Shown here piece by piece: positions 42,281 to 50,694 of a stretch of 64,000 nt of DNA. This DNA is from Streptomyces cirratus (GTDB lineage Bacteria > Actinomycetota > Actinomycetes > Streptomycetales > Streptomycetaceae), in contig NZ_BMVP01000005.1 in assembly GCF_014650775.1 (NCBI RefSeq), positions 62,001-126,000 on the forward strand, in the 5' to 3' direction. The notes below the pieces were generated by a model. The model did not search any database and was not told the DNA's origin. It saw only the letters and a program-made list of their open reading frames with translations. The translations under genes were made by a program, and so were the position numbers. Positions within the stretch are counted from its first letter, which is position 1; each line of letters begins with the position of its first letter.

Positions 42281-43012
42281 TCAGATCAGCCCGTTGCGCA
42301 GGGCGTACCCGACCGCGTGCGTACGGTTGCGCAGGTGCAGCCGCGTGATGATCTCGTGCAGCACGTTCTTGACGGTCCGTTCGGAGTACGAGGTCTTGCG
42401 CGCGATCTCCGCGGTGTCCAGCCCTTCCGACACCAGGCGCAGCATGTCCGCCTCGCGTGCGGTCAGGGTGGACAGGGACACCGCGCGCGGGTCGAGCGAG
42501 GACCGTTGCAGGACGCCGACGTGGTCGAGGAGCTTCGCGAGCAGGTCACCGGGCAGCACGCCCTCGCCGTTCGCTATCGCCAGGACCAGCCGCAGCAGCC
42601 GGTCCTGGTCGGCCTCGGTGCGCCGCAGCACCGCGGTGACCCCGCATTCGATGGCCCGCTGCAAGGCGTCGCCCGATTCGAACGTGCCGACCACGAGCCC
42701 GGTGCGGGTCTCGGGGTTGTGCCGCAGCCGGTACAGCAGCGCGGCCGTCTCGTCGTCCACGCTGTCCACGGCCACGAGCGACACCTGGGCGCGGTGCGCG
42801 CCGGCGTCGTCGACGAACTCGATCTCGGGACGTTGGCGCAGTTGGTGGACTATCCCGACGTGCAGGACCGGATCCGACGCGTATACGGCGACGGTGACCC
42901 GCCGGCCGGGGCCGGCGGGAGGCGTTCCGGGTGGATTCCCGGCCGGGACCGGCGCCTGGGGCGCGGTGGTGCCGAACGCGGGGGCGGGTCGGTTGTGGTC
43001 AACGCAGGTCAT
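42281..43012 (-). CDS. LuxR-family regulator of the eCIS locus
   Basis: A 243-residue regulator. A receiver-like N-domain (about 38-150: VTVAVYASDPVLHVGIVHQL) lacks a clear phosphoacceptor Asp in the usual VxxVDxxM context (it reads VSLVAVDSVDDE), so it may be phosphorylation-independent. A LuxR helix-turn-helix follows at about 178-240 (LSTLTAREADMLRLVSEGLD, SERTVKNVLHEIITRLHLRN). It stands alone, divergent from the bitopic membrane protein gene with 179 bases between, and is followed by a strong terminator. Its location inside the cluster makes it the likely switch for injection-system expression. Confidence 0.88.
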   Translation of the reverse strand: MTCVDHNRPAPAFGTTAPQAPVPAGNPPGTPPAGPGRRVTVAVYASDPVLHVGIVHQLRQRPEIEFVDDAGAHRAQVSLVAVDSVDDETAALLYRLRHNPETRTGLVVGTFESGDALQRAIECGVTAVLRRTEADQDRLLRLVLAIANGEGVLPGDLLAKLLDHVGVLQRSSLDPRAVSLSTLTAREADMLRLVSEGLDTAEIARKTSYSERTVKNVLHEIITRLHLRNRTHAVGYALRNGLI

Positions 43013-43191
43013 GTGTCGTACCTGTTCTGTGATGCGTCAATGGGAATGCGTCGGGGCCGGCTTCCGCGGGTGAAAGCCAACCGATGTAGCGGAGAAAGGA
43101 GTTGGGGGGAGACCGCAGGGGCACCGGAGCTGCCCGGGGCATTGCCCTCGCGACCGTGGAGGCGGCCGGACCGGCGCCGTAGCGTCGCCGT

Positions 43192-44544
43192 GTGACATCC
43201 CCAGCAGCCTCTCCCAGCCCTGGCGCGCCCGGCCTCGACATCCCGCCGGTGTCGGTGATGCCGGGAGGCACCGCCTCCACCAGCCTGACCGTTCGCAACG
43301 ACAGCGACATCGTCGAGGCGTACCGCCTGGAAGTCGTCGGCGACTGCGCTGCCTGGACCACGGTGGAGCCCGACCGCGTCTCCCTCTATCCCGGCACCTC
43401 GGAGACGGTGACGATCCGTTTGGCGCCGCCGCGCTCGCCGCAGGTGCGGGCCGGCGAGGTGCCGCTCGCCGTGCGCCTGCTGCCCACCGAGCACCCCGAA
43501 GCCGTACGGGTCCCCGAGACCACCGTGCACATCGGGGAATTCCGGGAACTGCGCGCCGAGAGCGCTCCCAGACGCCGCCGCGGATGGCTGCGCGGGCGCT
43601 ACCGGCTGGCCGTGCGCAACGAGGGCAACAGCCCCGTGAAGGTGGGCTTCACCCCCGCGCAGCCCGGCGAGGAGCTGAGGTTCGACGTCCGCCCCACCGG
43701 GCTGGAGCTGGAGCCGGGCGAGTCCTCGCAGGTGCGGCTGCGCGTCCGCACCGGCCGGCCGGTGTGGTTCGGATCCCCGGTGACCTGGCCCTTCACCGTG
43801 GACGTCGCCGAAACCGCCGCCGCCGAGGCCGACGGGGCACGCCCGGAGCCGGACGTCGTCCGGGCTCCGCTGGACGTGGAGTTCGTCCAGATCCCGATCT
43901 TCCCGAAGTGGCTGCTCGCGGTCCTGGCCGCGCTGCTCGCGCTGCTGCTCGCCTGGTTCATGCTGGTCCGCCCGGCCGTGCGCAGCACCGCCAAGGAGGC
44001 CGCCGACGAGGTGGCCCAGAAGCGGCCGGTGCCCGGGGCGGACGTGAACGGGCAGAATCCCGCGACAGGCGGCGCCCAGCAGACGGGCGGCGGGGGCAAG
44101 AGCCCCCAGCCCGGGGCGGGAGCGGGCGGCACCGGAACCGGAACCGGGACGGGGAGCGGCACGGGCACGGGCACCGGCGGGGGCGGCGGGCAGCAGGGTT
44201 CCGCCACCATCGACCTGCAGACCGGCGGCGGCGAGACCAAGACCGGCACCTACACCGTGCCCAAGGGCAAGACCTTCGGGATCACGGACATCGTCGTCGC
44301 CAACTTCCAGGGCGACGAAGGCGTGGTGACCATCAACTTCGGCGAACGCAAGGTCACGACGATCGCGCTGGAGACGTTCCGCAACCAGGACTATCACTGG
44401 GTCACCCCCATCAGGATCACCGAGAACGAGACGGTGACCGTCCAGGTGACGTGCGCGAAGCCGGGCACCCCGGCCACCGGCCGTCAGGCACAGGAATGCC
44501 ATGAAGTCCTCAACGTGAGCGGTGTACTGAGCGACCTCAGGTGA
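43192..44544 (+). CDS. Bitopic membrane protein with Ig-like N-domains, eCIS-linked
   Basis: A 450-residue protein. Two Ig-like COG1470-type repeats at about 12-205 (VMPGGTASTSLTVRNDSDIV; YRLAVRNEGNSPVKVGFTPA) precede one transmembrane helix at about 240-262 (WLLAVLAALLALLLAWFMLV). A Gly/Thr-rich flexible linker covers about 285-330 and a C-terminal beta domain about 335-450. Without a signal peptide, the Ig repeats are probably cytoplasmic and the C-domain outside. GTG 43192 has no ribosome site, but TAGCGT lies six bases upstream, so a leaderless transcript is likely. Its place beside the LuxR gene suggests a membrane partner of the particle. Confidence 0.82.
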   Translation: MTSPAASPSPGAPGLDIPPVSVMPGGTASTSLTVRNDSDIVEAYRLEVVGDCAAWTTVEPDRVSLYPGTSETVTIRLAPPRSPQVRAGEVPLAVRLLPTEHPEAVRVPETTVHIGEFRELRAESAPRRRRGWLRGRYRLAVRNEGNSPVKVGFTPAQPGEELRFDVRPTGLELEPGESSQVRLRVRTGRPVWFGSPVTWPFTVDVAETAAAEADGARPEPDVVRAPLDVEFVQIPIFPKWLLAVLAALLALLLAWFMLVRPAVRSTAKEAADEVAQKRPVPGADVNGQNPATGGAQQTGGGGKSPQPGAGAGGTGTGTGTGSGTGTGTGGGGGQQGSATIDLQTGGGETKTGTYTVPKGKTFGITDIVVANFQGDEGVVTINFGERKVTTIALETFRNQDYHWVTPIRITENETVTVQVTCAKPGTPATGRQAQECHEVLNVSGVLSDLR

Positions 44545-44715
44545 ATCAAGCAGTACGGACATCGTCTGTCAGGTTTCCCCCGGAACAAAGGTGAGCCTTC
44601 GCTTCCCCGTCCGAAAGCAGCTTCCCGGGCCGGCGGCGCGACCTCCCCGTTACCCGCCGTACGATCCCCTGACGCCACGGTCCGAACAGCCCTCGCCGCT
44701 CTCCGGACCGCTCTC

Positions 44716-44754
44716 GGGAGAGGGTCGAAGATGACTTGATCTTGACCCTCTCCC
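44716..44754. terminator. Bidirectional terminator between convergent genes
   Basis: GGGAGAGGGTC (44716-44726) pairs with GACCCTCTCCC (44744-44754), extended inward by AAGAT/ATCTT, giving a 16-bp stem with one bulge and a 6-base loop. It lies between the convergent genes ending at 44544 and 44768 and serves both. Confidence 0.88.
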
Positions 44755-44767
44755 CGCCCGCGACCGG

Positions 44768-46819
44768 TCAGCTCGTGGGGACCGCGAGCTGCTGCCCGGA
44801 CGCCGTGACCACGCGGGCGTTGCTGAGGTCGACCGTGTTCGGCAGCATCACCTGCGGTCGCAGGAGGTCCTTGAGCAGGTAACGCATCAGCTCGTCCCCG
44901 GACATCGCCTTGAGCCGGGCCGCGAGCTGCGGGTTCACCTCCCCGATGCGCTGGATCTCCACGATCCCCCGCTCTGCCAGACCCGGCACGATGTCCCGGC
45001 CCATCAGGGTGTTGGACCGCAGCCGCTCGGGGCGGACCTGCTCCTGCTGACCGGACCCGTAGGTCATGGTGCTGTGCGGGTCCGCCAGCGCCTGGGTCAT
45101 GGCGAACATGACCTGGCCCCGGCGCTCCGAATCCTGCTCCGCCTCCATCGCCTCCATCATCTTCTCCGTGTCCGGCAGTTCCGCCTTCCCCGCCCCGACG
45201 TCGAAGTTCCGCACCGGCAGGGAGAATTCGTCCGAGAAGGTGTCCAGTCGGGTGCCCAGCCGGCTCTGCGTCTGCGCCGGGTCCCCGGGCTTCGCGCGCA
45301 CGGTGGGGTACTCGCGCTGCGCGAAGTCGCTCAGCATCAGCCAGCCCTGGCTCATCAGGGGGGACCGGGTGAGGGGGATCTCGATCCGGGCCGGCTCGTC
45401 ATCGGCGTCGCCGGTGAACCTCGTCTCCCGGAACGGGCTGCCCGGTACCTCCAGGAAGAAGAAGACGAAGCCCTCGTTGGCCAGGACGTGCTTGTCGTAG
45501 GCCTCCGAGGTGTTCGGCGCGTCGGGATCCGCCTTGAGCAGTTCGGTCTTGGACTTCATCTGCCCCTGGCCGAGCATCGTCGCGGCCCGTGACGTGCCCG
45601 TGTAGTGGCACAGCACGCTCTGCTGGAGCGCGGTCGTCAGCTTGTTCCTGACGTCGCCCACCCAGTTCCGCTCGCCCCCTCCTCCGGCGATCTCCTTGCC
45701 CATTCCGGCCCGGTTGAGCTCCGACAGCTCGCGGAAGTAGCTGGCCCCGTGCATCTGGAACGCGGCCGCGCTGTCGGCCCACTGCTGCTGCTGCCACAGC
45801 ATGCCGTTCTCGGTCATCGCGGTGAACGGGGCCCGAGCCTCGTCGGGCAACGCGTCATCGCGGGTGAGCTGGTCGTTCACCAGCTGCAGTTCGTCCTTGA
45901 CCGCACGGAGCGCGGCATCCAGCCAGGGCTTGACGGCTTCGGGGGCGTCGTCCCGCTCCGGGGCGAAGGCCATCTGCAGGTTCGTCAGCGCCATCATGCA
46001 GTGCATGGGGTCCCGGTTGGGATCGTTGTCGTACGCCGTGATGGCCGACCGCACCCGCGTCACCAGGTCGTTCTGGGGCTCCGGCTGCTTGCGGGTCATC
46101 GACTTGAACCGGCCCAGCAGCCCTCCGCCGCTCGCCGGGTCGGCCGGCAGCGAGGGGCCGAGCTCATCGAACCCCTTGCGCTGGACGACCGCCGACGCGC
46201 CCGGCCCGCGCGTGTGCGCGTGTGCGCCGTGCGTCTCGCAGGCGTCCCGCTGTACGGGGGCGGGGCCGTTCATCACCCGCCTCGCATTGGCCTCGGCCGC
46301 CCGCTCGAACCGGTCGCCGGGGTCACTGACCCGCAGCCCGTCGCCGGTGTCCGTCCCGGTGACGGGCCCTTGCCGCTGCTGGATGACGTGGGTCAGCTCG
46401 TGCGCGAGGGTGTGCTTGTCCCCGCCCCCGGCCCCGATGACGACGTCGCTGCCGGAGGTGTAGGCCCGCGCCCCGATCTCGGCGGCGGACCGCTGGGCCG
46501 TCGGCCCGCTGTGCACCCGTACGTCGGAGAAATCGGCGCCGAGCCGGCTCTCCATCTCCTCCCGCAGGGGCCCGTCGAGCGGGCGCCCGGCCGAGCGGAG
46601 CACCTGGTGCGCGGTAGCCCGCTGCACGGCCGCGGCATCCCGCCCGGACGCGAGCATGCGCGTCACCGCCGCGTTGCCGACGGTCCGCTGGAGCGCCATC
46701 GGCGCCCCGGGCGCGGGCGCTTCAACGGCCCGCTCCTCCGCGGGGGACACCTGCCGGACCCGGCCGGAGCCGTCCTTGGCGGCGTCGCCTGCTGCCTTGT
46801 CTCGGGCGGGGATGCGCAT
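44768..46819 (-). CDS. eCIS-core (DUF4157) protein with possible ADP-ribosyltransferase-like C-terminal region: candidate injected cargo
   Basis: A 683-residue protein with the eCIS-core DUF4157 domain at about 75-150 (GRPLDGPLREEMESRLGADF, SDVRVHSGPTAQRSA, and a metalloprotease-like HELTH at 140-144). Proteins with this domain are signature cargo of extracellular contractile systems. The rest has helices (about 250-400), then SVLCHYTGTSRAATMLGQGQ (401-420) and GFVFFFLEVPG (450-460). A His-Tyr-Thr strand followed by a hydrophobic strand ending in Glu recalls ADP-ribosyltransferases of the HYD1/HYE type. That is a tentative reading. Start at ATG 46819 with GAGAGG upstream; the frame is open another 248 codons, but without a ribosome site or normal composition. 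Confidence 0.87.
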   Translation of the reverse strand: MRIPARDKAAGDAAKDGSGRVRQVSPAEERAVEAPAPGAPMALQRTVGNAAVTRMLASGRDAAAVQRATAHQVLRSAGRPLDGPLREEMESRLGADFSDVRVHSGPTAQRSAAEIGARAYTSGSDVVIGAGGGDKHTLAHELTHVIQQRQGPVTGTDTGDGLRVSDPGDRFERAAEANARRVMNGPAPVQRDACETHGAHAHTRGPGASAVVQRKGFDELGPSLPADPASGGGLLGRFKSMTRKQPEPQNDLVTRVRSAITAYDNDPNRDPMHCMMALTNLQMAFAPERDDAPEAVKPWLDAALRAVKDELQLVNDQLTRDDALPDEARAPFTAMTENGMLWQQQQWADSAAAFQMHGASYFRELSELNRAGMGKEIAGGGGERNWVGDVRNKLTTALQQSVLCHYTGTSRAATMLGQGQMKSKTELLKADPDAPNTSEAYDKHVLANEGFVFFFLEVPGSPFRETRFTGDADDEPARIEIPLTRSPLMSQGWLMLSDFAQREYPTVRAKPGDPAQTQSRLGTRLDTFSDEFSLPVRNFDVGAGKAELPDTEKMMEAMEAEQDSERRGQVMFAMTQALADPHSTMTYGSGQQEQVRPERLRSNTLMGRDIVPGLAERGIVEIQRIGEVNPQLAARLKAMSGDELMRYLLKDLLRPQVMLPNTVDLSNARVVTASGQQLAVPTS

Positions 46820-47055
46820 GGGCTGCCTCTCGGATATGGCGGTGGGACGCTTCCTGCTTACCCCCGAACCCCCCTCGCCGCCATGCCCCTTCGTGCACAC
46901 CAAAGGGAACCCGCCCTGCTCCCACCGCACCCCGGCCGCCGCCGGAGACCGGAGACCGCGCCCAGCACCACCGCCGGACCCGTGACCCGCCCCGGTGCGC
47001 GTGGAGCGCCTCGCCCGGGCCGGGCGGGCCCGGGCCGCCGCCTGACGGCGCCGGG

Positions 47056-47172
47056 TCAGGGCCGGTCGCCGTGGTCGTCCTGGAGCATGTGGCGACGTTC
47101 CTGTTCGCGTTTGGAATACGCGGCGGCCCGGATCGCCTCGTCGCTCTCCAGGGCCTGATCCCAGCGCACCGC
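47056..47172 (-). pseudogene. Short C-terminal remnant of an unidentified gene
   Basis: The minus-strand frame reads AVRWDQALESDEAIRAAAYS then KREQERRHMLQDDHGDRP and stop at 47056. It looks like the natural polar tail of a protein, but everything upstream in this frame is antisense to the helicase remnant. It may be the last 40 residues of a gene lost by a rearrangement whose breakpoint lies near 47170-47220. The parent family is not recognisable. Confidence 0.35.
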
Positions 47173-47218
47173 CCACGGTGGCGACCGAAGCGACGAAGGC
47201 GTTCCCCGATGCGCAACG

Positions 47219-47530
47219 GGTCGGCCTGTTACCCAGCCGCTGGCTCTCAACACCGACGACCCGCCCCGCCCGTCTGATGCGCCGTGCGGCGAACGCGACC
47301 GCCGCGCCTTCGAGTTTGTTCTCGACCACTTGCACCGGCACGGTGTCGACGTCGAGCGCGTGCGCGTCATCGCCCCCCTCCGGGCCCTCGTCGCCGAATG
47401 CCAGAAGATCTGCCGCGGCCGTGACGGCTGGACGTCCGAACTGATCGAGGAGCGCTGCGACGCCATCCACCGGGCCCAGGGGAAGGAAGCCGACGTCGTC
47501 GCCCTCGTGCTCGGCGGCGGTCGGCGAGTA
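47219..47530 (+). pseudogene. Remnant of a superfamily 1 helicase / AAA protein gene
   Basis: A plus-strand frame reads RPVTQPLALNTDDPPRPSDA, RRAFEFVLDHLHRHGVDVER, VRVIAPLRALVAECQKI and AIHRAQGKEADVVALVLGGG. The last phrase is motif V/VI-like of SF1 (UvrD/Dna2-type) helicases, where 'T(V/I)H..QGKEADVV..VLG' is conserved. The Walker A and B motifs and both ends are absent, so only about 100 residues of the C-terminal RecA domain remain. It has no start codon or ribosome site. Confidence 0.65.
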
Positions 47531-48098
47531 ACCGCCGCCGAAACGGAGGGCTATACCCGTCAAGACGCGCCGTCACAAGCCACCGGCCGAGCTCATGGCG
47601 CTGTCTCACCCGAGACCGCCTCGCGAGTGTGGTCGCCGACGCTACGCCGTCCTGGGGCGGAGCTTCCAGACAGGGGCCGCCAGCCCCTCAGCGTAGCCAT
47701 GGGCTGCCCGATACCGCTGACGGTTCAAAACGCCTCAAACTCATCGCCCGGACCCGAGTGAGCCTTCGAACCGCTTCCAGTCCACAAGAAGGAACCTAGA
47801 CGGACACCCACAGGAAATCAACTACAGATGCGTCCTCTAAACCGTGGTTGATTACGGGGGTTTCAGCCACTAGGGTCTCGTTCCAGCGATCACCCAGCCC
47901 CACTTGAGACGCACCGGTAACGACCGGTCAAAGGTGCCTGCTCGACCAGCCGTCACTCCTCATCGCAGGCCGCGCAGCGGGGCTCGGCACCGCAGGCCGA
48001 GATGCCGGGCCGTCGCTCTCCGAAGAGCACGTCACCAGGCGGAAGCCCTCAGCACCGAGGCAGCGCAGCGAAACTGACCATTCTTTAGGGGGAAGAGC
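47531..48098. other. Stretch without a recognisable gene
   Basis: About 570 bases between the helicase remnant and the transposase. The GC content dips around 47760-47870 relative to the neighbours. No gene with start and ribosome site is visible, and I could not find terminal inverted repeats that would delimit an insertion sequence around 48099-49295. It probably contains the transposase promoter. Confidence 0.5.
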
Positions 48099-49295
48099 TT
48101 GAGCACCATCACGCACAGGAGTCATTTGCAGACTCGTCCATGGGCCCGTCTCGGCACCGGCGCCTGCGCCCCTCCGAGCGGTCACGTCCACGAGGCGGCG
48201 GAAGACCTGTGCGAAGCGGTCCTGAGCTCGCTGCGGCGCCGGGACCAGCGGGAGAAGGGACTGCAATACGTGCAGGGGCTGCTCGCGACGCCCGGCCGCA
48301 AGTCGATCCGCAATATCGCGCAGCAGATCGGAGGCTCCGCCACCGATCAGAGCCTGCACCACTTCATAGCGGGTTCCACCTGGGACTGGCGGCCGATCCG
48401 CATCGCACTGTCCCGGTATCTGGAGCAGTCCTGCCCGTTGACCGCGTGGGTGATCCAGCCGATGACCATCCCGAAGGGCGGCGAGCACTCCGTCGGCGTG
48501 GGGCGGCAGTACGACCCGCAGCGCCGGCAGATGTTCCGGGGGCAGCAAGCCTTCGGAATCTGGTTCACCTCCGCCCATGTCGTCACTCCGGTCGGATGGC
48601 GCCTCCACCTCCCGGACGAGGAGGCGAGTGACGGCTCCGGAGAGACGTACGAGGAGTGCGCGGTGACCGGCATCCTTGAGGCCGTACGACAAGTCGGACT
48701 GCCGCCCCGGCCGGTTCTGCTGGACATTCCCAGCATCGGCACCCGCTCCACGATGAACCGTTTCGCCGACGCGAAGCTCCCGGTGCTGGCCCGGATCAGC
48801 CCGGACACCCGGCTGCTGGTGACCGATCCGGCGCTGCCCGGCCACGGCGCGGGCGCCCTGGCCGCCTCGGAGGTGCTGCAGAAGGTACGAGCGCTGCGCA
48901 CTCCCGCCGTATGGGCCGACCCGGCACACCCGGGGCGGCGCCGCGCCACGCTGGTGGCCGCCGTACGCGTGATGATGCCGGACCCCGCGCCCACGCGGCG
49001 TCGGCACCTGACCCTCCTCGGCGAATGGACCGACCCGCACCAACCGCCCTCGCAGCTGTGGGTGACCGACCTGTCCCAGCCCGCCCCGCCCAACCCGGTG
49101 GCGCTGCTGCGGCTGACGAAGCAGATGGGGAGGGTTTCGGCAACCTCCGCGAACAGCGTGCAGGAGGTGGGGCTGCGGGACTTCGCGGGGCGGTCGCTGT
49201 CCGGGTGGCACCGACACGTGACGATGGCCTCGGTGGCGCACGCGGCGCGCTGCCTGTCCGAAAGCGGCGTTTCGGCCGGGGCGGCCCTTGCCTAG
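48099..49295 (+). CDS. IS701-like transposase, probably inactive or domesticated
   Basis: A 398-residue protein of the IS701/IS4-type DDE superfamily common in Streptomyces: QSLHHFIAGSTWDWRPIRIA, EHSVGVGRQYDPQRRQMFRG, FGIWFTSAHVVTPVGWRLHL. In active IS701 transposases the first catalytic Asp lies in a VDDTGFPKKG-like segment; here the equivalent (residues 119-128) is IQPMTIPKGG, with no acidic residue. The second region reads LLDIPSIGTRS. This suggests loss of the full DDE triad and a possible domesticated, regulatory role, as single-copy relatives are often found near biosynthetic loci. It starts at TTG with GGGGGAAG six bases upstream. No terminal repeats or target duplication were seen. 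Confidence 0.85.
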   Translation: MSTITHRSHLQTRPWARLGTGACAPPSGHVHEAAEDLCEAVLSSLRRRDQREKGLQYVQGLLATPGRKSIRNIAQQIGGSATDQSLHHFIAGSTWDWRPIRIALSRYLEQSCPLTAWVIQPMTIPKGGEHSVGVGRQYDPQRRQMFRGQQAFGIWFTSAHVVTPVGWRLHLPDEEASDGSGETYEECAVTGILEAVRQVGLPPRPVLLDIPSIGTRSTMNRFADAKLPVLARISPDTRLLVTDPALPGHGAGALAASEVLQKVRALRTPAVWADPAHPGRRRATLVAAVRVMMPDPAPTRRRHLTLLGEWTDPHQPPSQLWVTDLSQPAPPNPVALLRLTKQMGRVSATSANSVQEVGLRDFAGRSLSGWHRHVTMASVAHAARCLSESGVSAGAALA

Positions 49296-49387
49296 CACCG
49301 CCGGGTAGCTCCCGGGTTCCGGCCCCGGCTCTTCCGAGCCGCCGCCTCCGGTGATATCCCGCCTGTGCCGCTGACCGCAGCCTCCCG

Positions 49388-50686
49388 GTGACCGCCGCCG
49401 TCCCCGCGGCCCCGGCCGACACCAGCGGTGTGCTGCTGGGCCTCGCGGTTCTCCTCGCCGTCGCCTACGTGTTCGGCAGGCTCGCCCAGCGGTCCCACCA
49501 GCCGGTCGTGATCGGGGAGATCGTCGCCGGTATCGCCCTGGGGCCCAGTCTGCTCGGGCTGTTGCCGGGCGACCTCTCCCAGCTGTTCTTTCCCCCCGCC
49601 GTCAGGCCGTTCCTGCAGATCGTCGCCCAACTCGGGCTGGTGCTCTTCATGTTCGGAGTGGGTTACCGGCTCGAGGCCTCGCACCTGCGGGGTGCCGGCC
49701 GTCAGGTCACGGCCGTTTCCCTGAGTTCGGTGACCCTGCCGTTCCTCCTGGGCATGGGCCTGGCGGTGGTCATCTCACCGTGGTTCATCGCCTCGGAAAT
49801 GGACGGTGACAGTCTGCTGGAGCCGGCCCTCTTCCTGGGTGTCGCGATGTCCATCACCGCGTTCCCCGTACTGGCGCGGATCATCGACGAGCGCGGTCTG
49901 CACAAGAGCCGGCTCGGCTCGATCGCGCTCACCAGCGCGGCGGTCCAGGACTTCCTCGCATGGTGCGTGCTCGCCGTGATCGTCGCCCTCGTGCACTCCA
50001 CCGGCTCGGTGTCGTTGGCGTGGATGGCCGTCGAGGCGGCAGCATTCGTACTCGGCCTGCTCTACGTCGTACGGCCCGCCCTGCGGTGGCTGCTGGCACC
50101 CGGGCGGCGCTGGGCGGGCGGTGCCGTCACCCATGCCGCGCTGGTCGTCGGTCTACTGATGTGCGCGTGGACGACCGAGAAGATCGGCCTGCACGCCGTG
50201 TTCGGCGCCTTCGCCTTCGGCGCGGTGGCCCCGCGCGAGCACATCGGCACTCTCGCTCCGGAGGTGCCAGAGCGCATCGACCAGACCAGCCTCTTCCTGC
50301 TGCCCGCCTTCTTCACCGTGACCGGGCTCTCGGTGAACCTTGGTGGTCTCGGCCGACAGGGCACGCTCATACTGCTGGCCGCGGTCGTGGTGGCGTGCGT
50401 GGGCAAGTTCGCGGGCGCGTTCGGCGCTGCCCTGCTCACCGGCGCATCGGCTCGTGAGTCGACCGCACTGGGTGTCCTCCTCAACGCGCGCGGCCTGACA
50501 GAACTGGTCATCCTCAATGTCGGCCTGTCCTTGAAGATCCTGGACTCCAGGTTGTTCACCGCCATGGTCTTCATGGCTGTGATCACCACCATCATGACGG
50601 GGCCCCTCTTGCAACGGCTCTATCCGCTGGAGGGGCCGGTGACGACGCGGGAGCGCATACCCGACCCGGTCGGCGCCCCGCGGTGA
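49388..50686 (+). CDS. CPA2-family cation/proton antiporter (KefB/NhaS-like)
   Basis: A 432-residue membrane antiporter with about 12-13 helices covering nearly the entire protein. Family motifs: GRLAQRSHQPVVIGEIVAGI, ALGPSLLGLLP, VLFMFGVGYRLE, AMSITAFPVLARIIDERGL, and LLNARGLTELVILNVGLSL. The last is the Glu-containing helix typical of CPA2 exchangers. There is no C-terminal TrkA-N domain, unlike KefB/C. It probably exchanges Na+ or K+ for H+. The start is GTG 49388. It is convergent with the ImmA/IrrE gene with only eight bases between stops. In Streptomyces, antiporters of this type often lie near XRE/MAB_1171c modules, so a functional link is possible. Confidence 0.9.
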   Translation: MTAAVPAAPADTSGVLLGLAVLLAVAYVFGRLAQRSHQPVVIGEIVAGIALGPSLLGLLPGDLSQLFFPPAVRPFLQIVAQLGLVLFMFGVGYRLEASHLRGAGRQVTAVSLSSVTLPFLLGMGLAVVISPWFIASEMDGDSLLEPALFLGVAMSITAFPVLARIIDERGLHKSRLGSIALTSAAVQDFLAWCVLAVIVALVHSTGSVSLAWMAVEAAAFVLGLLYVVRPALRWLLAPGRRWAGGAVTHAALVVGLLMCAWTTEKIGLHAVFGAFAFGAVAPREHIGTLAPEVPERIDQTSLFLLPAFFTVTGLSVNLGGLGRQGTLILLAAVVVACVGKFAGAFGAALLTGASARESTALGVLLNARGLTELVILNVGLSLKILDSRLFTAMVFMAVITTIMTGPLLQRLYPLEGPVTTRERIPDPVGAPR

Positions 50687-50694
50687 ACCGGAGG

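Noticed and set aside
48099..49295. A complete insertion sequence with ends around the transposase.
   Set aside because: No inverted repeats or target duplication could be found in the flanks within about 300 bases.
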